The notes below the pieces were generated by a model. That model worked only from the letters and a program-made list of their open reading frames with translations. It was not told the origin of the DNA and made no database searches. This document shows positions 1 to 6,200 of a stretch of 6,997 nt of DNA, one piece after another (position 1 is the stretch's first letter; every line of letters starts with the position of its first letter). This stretch comes from an uncultured bacterium (GTDB taxonomy: Bacteria > Eisenbacteria > RBG-16-71-46 > CAIMUX01), in assembly GCA_946886185.1 (NCBI GenBank), contig CAMPIC010000143.1, positions 1 to 6,997 on the forward strand. The letters run 5' to 3'. Position numbers and translations under genes: made by a program.

Positions 1-49
1 ACCTTTGCGTCAGTGCAGGGAACCACCAGTATCTCCTGCCGCCGATCCG

Positions 50-3000
50 TCAATGGGAAACGGAGAACTCCACGTCGAGGGTCCCTTCCGCCTCGCTGGT
101 TCCGGAGCTCTGGCAGTCGGTGCAGCCGGGGTTCCAGCGGATCCTGCCATCGTTGACGTGGTTGATCGTGAGAGAGTACGAGCCGGGCGGCAAAGGTCCG
201 CTTTCTCCGATCGTCGCGCATGGGGCGTCGCTGGACGCGCATTCGAAGACGGTGCCGCCGGGACCGTAGAGGTCCACCACGTAATCCGCGGAGCTGACGG
301 CTCCATCCAGAGCGAATGATGCCGGCTCGCCCCACACGATGAAGTCGATCGTCACGTCCGCGATTCCTTCCGCGTCCACCTGGTAAAGGAGCAGATCGAG
401 GTTCGGGTTCGTCAAAGTCACCCTTCCACGCGACTCCGAGGAAAACGAGATCCCGGCGAAATGGCCGCCGTCGCGACTCACCTCGGTCTTCAGTGTGGCG
501 CGCGCGGTCCCGCTCACGATCATGCCCAACCCTTGGCCGCTGCCGGTTTCCGTCAGGATCGTGTCGATGGGAGCGTCCCCTTTCCATTCCACGTACGAGT
601 ATTCGCGGATCAAGTCTACGCCCGGCTCGCCTTCTTCGACGTAGATCGCGAGGATTTCGGATGCGAGGTACACATATCGCTCCACCAACTCGACGGAGTT
701 GTTCCGAAGTGTGGTCTGCTCGGTGTACACCTCCTCTTCGTCCGTCTCCGCCCAAACGCCGATCTCGAATTCGTTGTCGTCATGCCCGTAGGTCACGGTG
801 GTTCGGAAGGTGCCCGCGGCATCCGTCTCCCCGTGACTCGGTTCCGCCTCGGCTCCATCCAGCTCGAAGGATATGGAGATGCCTTCGAGCGGAGGCTGGT
901 CGCTGCCGTTGTAGCCGACCGTCACGATGAGCTCGACCTCCTGGCCTGGATCCGCCCGCTCCGGAACTCCCGTCAGCTGGACGAAAAGTCCGGACTGCTC
1001 GCCGCACTCCGGAAGGAGACTCGCCAACCCGTCGGGATCGCCGAAGTAGAGGTCGGAGTAGGCGCAGTAGCAGAGGACGTCGAGGTCGCTGGAGGCGGAC
1101 TCGTCGAACGACGAGGACAAGCCCTCCGCTGCCACCGTCCCGAAAGAGCGGTCCGCGTCGAGATCGAATGGCACTCCGGCGTCGCTGCCCGTGTAGCCGT
1201 CGCCATTGAGGTCGTAGCGGGAAAAGTCGGGATCGTCGTAGCCGAGCTCGCGGAACCTTTGGTATGCCGCGAACTCTTCTCGGAACTCCTCGATGTCGGT
1301 TTCGTCGAATCGGCCGTCCTCGTTGGGATCGAGGAGCATCTCGCGAACACGAGGATCGATGAAATTGGGATCGAGAGCGAGCACCGATCGGTACGCGTCC
1401 ACGAACCCGCCGTGGTACGAGTAGAGCAGCACGTCACGTAGATCCTGGGACGATCGCGTCGGAGCCAGACTCCACAGATACGCGCCGAGGCCAGCCACTT
1501 GAGGTGCGGCCGCGAACGTGCCGACGTACGCCGCCGAGGTTCCGTCGCACAGCACTCCGGTACCCGCCGCCTCTTCCAGGACGCACGGTCCCAGGACGAA
1601 TTCTCCGTACGTGCGCACATCGGTCAGGAGCGCTCCATTGGGCAACGGACTTCCATCCGCTTTCGAGCCTCCGATGATCAGCACGTTGTCGAGTGGAGAC
1701 TGGCTGGCGCCGCCCGTCTCTTCGATGAGGGCGTCGAAGTCCTGCACTTCTTCGTCGGTCGGGTCGAGCGAGAGCAGATAGGTTCGCAGATCGGCATAGC
1801 GTGCGGCGACCGACCAGTACGAGGTATCCGTTCCCAAGGGCGACTCGGGTCCGTCGAACTCGGTGCGATCTCCTCCCGGCACGATGTGCAGCAGATTTGA
1901 TTCGAAGTTCCGCGCCTGGGAGCGAACCAACAGCCGCCATCCCAGCGCGAGCGAGGCCCGTTCCAGCGCGCCCAGGTCTTCCATGTCCGCCTCGCGATAG
2001 GTCAGTCCCGTGAGCAGCACGGTGCGCTCGCTTTGGGACGTGCCGGAAGAGAGCTCGTCGTAGATCGCCGAAGAGACTTCCCAGAGATCGAGGCCGCCCA
2101 GCGGGATGCCCACGATGCGCAGGCGCGATCCCGGGTGGATGCCGGGAAGCTCGGTGTCCCAGTTTCCTCCGATGATGCCGGCGGAGTGGATGCCTTCGTT
2201 GCCGGAGATGGTGCCGTTGCGGGTGTACGCGTCGTTGCCGAAACCGCCGTAGAAGGAGAACTGCAAGGGATCGATTCCGGAGTGGCCGCTCCGGTCGGGA
2301 AAGTGGTCTGCGATGAGGACGGTGACGTCGGCGCTGTTCAAGTCGCGCACGTTCCAGGCTGCAGGAACGCGCGTCTTGACGAGATGGTCGGCCGGACCGT
2401 CATCGCCGACTCCTTCGGGGAGGTCGAATGCTTGCGCGGACGGGCGGGCGCTTTCCGCTGCGGGCGCCGTGAAGCTGCGCGCCGGGAAGACCGCCTGGAA
2501 GGCAGGCGTCTGTGCCAGCGCGGCGGCCCGCTGTTCCGCCTCTGCGAGACCCGCCACAGGATCGATTGCGAGCACGACGATCGGCACGCCGCGATTCATG
2601 CTCACGATCGCCGCGCCTTGCTCGGCCAGTGCTTCATTGACCTGTTGAACGGTCGCGTCCGGTTCGAGGATCGCTCGGAGGCGTGTCGTGAGGAGCGTGC
2701 CCTGAACTTCCGACTCCGGCACGGCCGAGGGGGCGAGGTTGACCAGCGCGCCCGTGGCGGGATCCTCGGGATCGCCCGGAAGCGGCATTCCGTCCGGGAC
2801 AGGATCGAGGATCTCTCCGCCAGGAGTCTCCGGCGGCTGCGTGACCGGATCGCTGTCGGAGCACCCGACGAGCAAGGTCAGGGCGACAAGACACGCCGCG
2901 CTGACGATACCGGCCGGAAGAAATGGCCGGGACATTTGAGCCGGAAGGGATGGCCGGGGCTCGTCGTCGGCACCACAAGTTCGACATTCCGAACCGGTCG

Positions 3001-3058
3001 AACGGGCCGTCACGCCCGTAGAAGCTAACCAACTTCTTGTCCACCACGCATTTCGCAT
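50..3058 (-). CDS. Subtilisin-like (S8) lipoprotein with dockerin-like calcium loops and an Ig-like domain; serine motif abnormal
   Basis: Not recognised as a named gene; the family is recognisable. Numbering is from the ATG at 3058 (1002 aa). Residues 42-66 form a lipoprotein signal peptide ending in LVGC, so the protein is probably lipid-anchored at C66 and exported. Residues 70-115 are a Pro/Gly/Asp-rich tether. Residues 118-195 resemble an S8 propeptide. The catalytic domain spans about 225-560: VTVLIAD (D251) matches the Asp motif, GIHSAGIIGG (H291) the His motif, and QARN (N384) the oxyanion Asn block. NVLIIGGSKADGS (458-470) matches the usual 'NVITVGA' strand. The serine block reads GTSAAYVGTFAAAPQVAG (506-523) and is not normal, so activity is uncertain. 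Calcium-loop motifs follow at 577-640, an Ig-like domain at 690-786 and a beta-rich tail to 1002. If active, it would cleave proteins in the periplasm or at the surface. The start is ambiguous: 3058 has the better ribosome binding site, while 2935 (M42) starts exactly at the signal peptide. The gene is complete at its 3' end (TGA at 50-52). It is divergent from the transglutaminase gene. Confidence 0.88.
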   Translation of the reverse strand: MRNAWWTRSWLASTGVTARSTGSECRTCGADDEPRPSLPAQMSRPFLPAGIVSAACLVALTLLVGCSDSDPVTQPPETPGGEILDPVPDGMPLPGDPEDPATGALVNLAPSAVPESEVQGTLLTTRLRAILEPDATVQQVNEALAEQGAAIVSMNRGVPIVVLAIDPVAGLAEAEQRAAALAQTPAFQAVFPARSFTAPAAESARPSAQAFDLPEGVGDDGPADHLVKTRVPAAWNVRDLNSADVTVLIADHFPDRSGHSGIDPLQFSFYGGFGNDAYTRNGTISGNEGIHSAGIIGGNWDTELPGIHPGSRLRIVGIPLGGLDLWEVSSAIYDELSSGTSQSERTVLLTGLTYREADMEDLGALERASLALGWRLLVRSQARNFESNLLHIVPGGDRTEFDGPESPLGTDTSYWSVAARYADLRTYLLSLDPTDEEVQDFDALIEETGGASQSPLDNVLIIGGSKADGSPLPNGALLTDVRTYGEFVLGPCVLEEAAGTGVLCDGTSAAYVGTFAAAPQVAGLGAYLWSLAPTRSSQDLRDVLLYSYHGGFVDAYRSVLALDPNFIDPRVREMLLDPNEDGRFDETDIEEFREEFAAYQRFRELGYDDPDFSRYDLNGDGYTGSDAGVPFDLDADRSFGTVAAEGLSSSFDESASSDLDVLCYCAYSDLYFGDPDGLASLLPECGEQSGLFVQLTGVPERADPGQEVELIVTVGYNGSDQPPLEGISISFELDGAEAEPSHGETDAAGTFRTTVTYGHDDNEFEIGVWAETDEEEVYTEQTTLRNNSVELVERYVYLASEILAIYVEEGEPGVDLIREYSYVEWKGDAPIDTILTETGSGQGLGMIVSGTARATLKTEVSRDGGHFAGISFSSESRGRVTLTNPNLDLLLYQVDAEGIADVTIDFIVWGEPASFALDGAVSSADYVVDLYGPGGTVFECASSDAPCATIGESGPLPPGSYSLTINHVNDGRIRWNPGCTDCQSSGTSEAEGTLDVEFSVSH
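701..991 (-). other. Ig-like (Big-type) domain in the S8 protein
   Basis: Residues 690-786 show the pattern of bacterial Ig-like domains of the invasin/Big type: DPGQEVELIVTV, then PLEGISISFEL, then a GETDAAGTFRTTVTYG turn-and-strand. It lies after the calcium loops and before the beta-rich C-terminal region, and probably acts as a rigid spacer or adhesive module outside the cytoplasm. This is a pattern-based assignment; a fibronectin-like or carboxypeptidase-regulatory-like fold is the alternative. Confidence 0.6.
1139..1330 (-). other. Dockerin/EF-hand-like calcium-binding loops
   Basis: Residues 577-588 (DPNEDGRFDETD) and 616-621 (DLNGDG) follow the D-x-N-x-D-G pattern of dockerin type I and EF-hand loops. 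A third partial loop, DLDADRS, starts at 632. The helix-like segment between the first two (EEFREEFAAYQRFREL) fits the spacing of paired loops. By family knowledge they bind calcium and either stabilise the extracellular region or mediate docking. No cohesin is visible in this window, so a docking role is unsupported and a structural one is more likely. Confidence 0.65.
1490..1543 (-). other. Aberrant subtilase serine-motif block
   Basis: This segment encodes GTSAAYVGTFAAAPQVAG. In active S8 peptidases the block is GTSxAAPxVAG, with Ser four residues before Pro. Here the residue four before Pro519 is Phe515 (codon TTC), and the nearest GTS serine (S508, codon TCG) lies eleven residues before it. 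The two heptads GTSAAYV and GTFAAAP share G, T, A and A at the same positions, so one may be a decayed duplicate of the other. Whether S508 can reach the active site cannot be told from sequence alone. Confidence 0.75.
2861..2935 (-). other. Lipoprotein signal peptide and lipobox of the S8 protein
   Basis: The segment beginning at the in-frame ATG at 2935-2933 encodes MSRPFLPAGI followed by a hydrophobic stretch and the lipobox LVGC, with the lipidated Cys encoded at 2863-2861. It is 25 residues long, the usual size for a bacterial type II signal peptide. The next residues (SDSDPVTQPP) are the polar, proline-rich tether typical of mature lipoproteins. Asp at +3 (C-S-D) is not the enterobacterial +2 Asp retention signal, and sorting rules outside enterobacteria are not reliable, so the final membrane is unknown. 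This is the best argument that translation starts at 2935 rather than 3058. Confidence 0.8.
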
Positions 3059-3064
3059 CGCTCG

Positions 3065-3074
3065 CTCCTCCTCC
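3065..3074 (-). promoter_or_regulatory. Shine-Dalgarno sequence for the ATG at 3058
   Basis: On the minus strand this reads GGAGGAGGAG, ending 6 bases before the ATG at 3058. It is an excellent match in an ideal position. It favours initiation at 3058 although the lipoprotein signal peptide begins 41 codons later, at 2935. The ATG at 2935 has no comparable purine tract upstream (the preceding bases read CCCTTCCGGCTCAA). Confidence 0.65.
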
Positions 3075-3076
3075 GT

Positions 3077-3094
3077 CCGGTGTTAGCGCACCGG
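3077..3094 (-). repeat. Perfect 6-bp inverted repeat (hairpin) in the leader of the S8 gene
   Basis: CCGGTG (3077-3082) and CACCGG (3089-3094) are perfect inverted repeats around a 6-base loop, TTAGCG on the plus strand. The hairpin ends two bases before the Shine-Dalgarno tract of the minus-strand gene. There is no T-run, so it is not an intrinsic terminator. It could be a repressor operator or an mRNA structure that affects ribosome access. A 6-bp palindrome can also arise by chance in GC-rich DNA. Confidence 0.4.
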
Positions 3095-3244
3095 TCGTCA
3101 GAAAAGGCGCAAAGCGCGCGGAAAATGCGACAGGACCGATGCGATAGGGACTCGATTCGGTTGCCAACGCCCCAATACTTCTGGGACCATGGTATGCGCC
3201 GCTCCGCCAAGGACTGACGTAGCGCCGCTTCGATGCCGCAACGT

Positions 3245-3251
3245 GGGAGGA
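3245..3251 (+). promoter_or_regulatory. Shine-Dalgarno sequence for the transglutaminase gene
   Basis: GGGAGGA lies 3 bases before the ATG at 3255 (5 bases if GGAG is taken as the core). Together with the signal peptide that begins directly at this ATG, it decides the start over the in-frame ATG at 3189, which lacks a purine tract and would put MVCAAPPRTDVAPLRCRNVG in front of the signal peptide. Confidence 0.7.
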
Positions 3252-3254
3252 CCC

Positions 3255-6200
3255 ATGCGCGCCGCCTTCCTGATTTTCGCCTGTTTGTTCACGGTCTCTG
3301 GTCCCGCAGCGGGATCGCTCGATCTCGATCAGGTCGCGCCCTGGGATCCACCCACGGCAGCCGACACCCTGACCCTTCGCCTCATGGAGGCCCGATGGAA
3401 TGGGGACGCGGATGCTCTCGGCGAAGTCAGCCGGGAGTTCTGGCGTAGCTTCCCTCACCACGAGGTTCTGCTTGAAGAGGTTGCTCGGTGGCACAGCACA
3501 TCGGGGACTTCGACGGCTCTCTTGAACGCTCTGGCCACAGGAACCGCGGACGCTTTCACTGGTCTATCCGGCTTGACTGACCAGGATCGACTCCTACTGG
3601 AAGGTTGTGCTCTCTATTACGGGGGCAAGCTGACATCTGCCCAGACCGTGTTCGACCGGCTGTTGCGGAGTCGACCCTCCCATGCTGTCTCTCGGCTCTA
3701 CCTGTATCGGATCGACCTTCTCCGGACTGGTGGCTCTCCATCGGGCGAGGCTCATGCCCGAACGGCGCTGCAAAACCCGGAAGCGAGCCAACGGTTGATC
3801 GGATCCTGGATCTCGGCGAGCCCATGGGATCCAACATTCGATCTTCGAGACGAAGCGCGCGCGCTCATCGAGGCGCGTACCCCGATTCCCTTCTTGCAAG
3901 CGATTCTACGGGGAGAGGCAGCTTGCGACTCTCTCGAGTTTGGACTGTCGCCAGAGCGGTTTGCTGAACTTCTCGACGAATTGCATGCGGACTCCCCTGC
4001 GGTCTGCAATACCTATCTCGATGATCTGGTCGACTTGGCACTGGTCTGGATCTCCCCCGCAGCCATTCGTGAGGTTCTGGAGGCGCGATCGGACTGGTTT
4101 CCTTCTGCCCGATTCGCGGACGCTTCCGTCAAGCTGTGGCGGTCCGAATTTCTGACCTTTCAGGCTTACGCCGGAGCGGACCCGACCGCTCGAACGGTCG
4201 ATTCGCGCGGACTTTCCGCTGCGGCCGATTGGCATCATGACCCGGCGGAGGTGGAACGATGGGCCCGGCAGTGCGTCGAGAACGATCTGACGCGAAGCTG
4301 GGGAGAAGCAGAAGTGATCCTGCGAGAACGAGGGCACGAGGCCGCTGCTGACAGCGTGCGTGCCGCCGCGCGCCGGGAGGCGCCCTATACCTATGAGCGG
4401 ACGCGCTTGTGGGAGCTCGCGTGGAGCGATCCATCGATGTCCAGCGCGCTGCTCGACAGCCTGGTTTCGATCTCGGGTGAACGTCCTTGGGGCTGGCAGC
4501 TTCTCATGCATTCGGAAGCCGCCGGAGATCATGACTATCTTGAAAATTGCCTGGAGAGAAACGGTGCTCGATGGACCATCCACGACCTGGGCGGAGCCAT
4601 CGCCGGGGCGCAGCGCCGGGGCGACGGGAAACGTCTGGAAGAACTGGCCGAACTCGTGCGGCGACTGGCACCCGGCAACACGCTGCTTCTCGAGGCGTTG
4701 GCTCGAGCATCCCTCGGCGTCGGCAATCACGATCTGGCGCGAGCCATTCTCACGGACCTCGGCGAGAGTTCTCCTCGGCCGCCTTCGCTGACGCTCCTCG
4801 AGGTGGCTCTCTCCGTGGCGGTGAACGACCTGGAAAGAGCCAAGTCCATCATCGACGATCTCCTGAACTCGACCGATGCGTTTCCGGACCAATTGAGCGA
4901 GGTCGTCTACTATGCCGGGATTTACGGTTGGACGGAGCTGGCCGAGCGAAGCGTGAGAATGCTCGAATCGATCGCATCGCCGGATTCCCGTCGCGTTGGA
5001 TTGTGTCTAGCCGAGCTCCTTCGACTCCGAGGCGATCTCGAAGGAGCGCGGCAGGAGATCTTGCGTTGGCGAGAAGGCTGGCCTGGCTCCGAAATGGTTC
5101 GCCGACTCCTGGTCCAGACCGGCGGGATCGTGGAGGAGTATGCGGAAACTTCATCGTATTCGGCGAGCACCGCCCTGGCCGGGCTCGAGTTCGATTATAA
5201 ATCGACCGACTGGATCCAAGACGGTCGGTCCAAACCCGATGAGTTCCCGGCCCACGACATGCTCATCCTGCGCGATCAAGTCACATACTATGTCGCTTCC
5301 ACGTCCCAGCTCGTCACTCGGCAGCGGTTCACTGCAGAGCTCCTGAGTGAAGCAGCTGTTCAGCAATTTCAGACGCTTCGGATTCCATTCCTGTCGGGTG
5401 GAGAGGTCCCGCGGCTGCTCTGTGCCCGGACGGTCACTCCGACCGGGGAGGTATACGAAGTTCCACCTGAACAAGTGCTCATCTCCGCCCATGAGGGAGA
5501 GGAAGCAGATGTCGGGGAACAGCGAGACTTGGTAATCCCCCTGCCAGGATTGAAGCCGGGCACAGTCGTCGACTATTGCTACCAGATGACCGCTTCGCCG
5601 TTCTTGGACTCGGGTCATGCGTGGGTCGTACGTTTCGGCAATGTCTACCCGCAACGGGAAGAAATCGTGGACATCGTGGTCGCAGATGGTGTCGAGCACG
5701 TCGTGCACACGAGCCATGAGCCGGTCGCAATGGAGCGACGCGATCTGACCGGCGCAACGCACTATTTCTGGCATCTTCGAAATCAGCCAGCGGCTCGTGT
5801 CGAAGAAATGGCGCCGCTGGATGCACTCCTTCCGTATTGGGTCGGATGCACGATGCAGGGAAGTTGGGACGGCTTGGCTCGAAGCTATGGTCGCTTCTTC
5901 TGGCCGCAAGTCGCCGATACGGAATCCATTCGCGCTCGAGCGATCGCACTGACCGCTGCCGCCGAGAACGATCACGATCGTGCCCAAGCTTTGTTTGCCC
6001 ATGTCCAACGGGAAGTCGACAACATCGGAGTCGAGGTTGGTCTCGGTCGGTTCGTGCCCGCATCCAGTCAAGACGTGTTGGAACGCGGTTGGGGCGACTG
6101 CAAGGAAAAGGTCGCGGCGCTCATATCGCTCGCACAAGCCATGGACATCGCGTGCCTGCCGGTCCTCCTGGGCACTCGCCCCTCCAATCCGGTCGAGGAC

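Larger units (their letters stand above)
3059..3254. promoter_or_regulatory. Divergent intergenic region between the S8 and transglutaminase genes
   Basis: These 196 bases separate the two upstream-most supported start codons and must hold both promoters unless transcription comes from further away. What can be seen is a Shine-Dalgarno sequence for each gene and one perfect hairpin. The best promoter-like match is on the minus strand: TTGGCA (3167-3162) followed 15 bases later by TATCGC (3146-3141). The second element is weak and the spacing short, so I do not call it. No operator, riboswitch or terminator is evident. The transglutaminase frame also has an in-frame ATG at 3189, inside this region. 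Confidence 0.5.

Noticed and set aside
1..49. Possible terminator or downstream gene beyond the S8 stop codon
   Set aside because: Only 49 bases are available. I saw no stem followed by a T-run and no supported coding start.
461..1441. Long plus-strand open frame (326 codons) opposite the S8 gene
   Set aside because: It lies wholly antisense to a gene with clear protein-family motifs, its translation is Arg/Val/Glu-rich with no recognisable domain, and it has no convincing ribosome binding site. GC-rich coding DNA produces such shadows.
2033..3028. Plus-strand open frame (331 codons) opposite the N-terminal half of the S8 gene
   Set aside because: Antisense to the signal peptide, propeptide and catalytic domain of the S8 protein; composition is shadow-like (Arg/Gly/Asp-rich, no motif).
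3141..3167. Possible sigma70-like promoter for the minus-strand gene (TTGGCA, 15 bases, TATCGC)
   Set aside because: The -35 match is good, but the -10 matches only three of six positions and the spacing is short. Such a match is expected by chance in a region of this size.
2634..3494. Minus-strand open frame (286 codons) spanning the intergenic region
   Set aside because: It overlaps the starts of both supported genes in another frame, and its product is Arg/Ser/Gly-rich without any family resemblance.
3906..4892. Minus-strand open frame (328 codons) opposite the helical half of the transglutaminase protein
   Set aside because: Antisense to a continuous plus-strand coding frame with a signal peptide and ribosome binding site; no motif or start signal of its own was seen.
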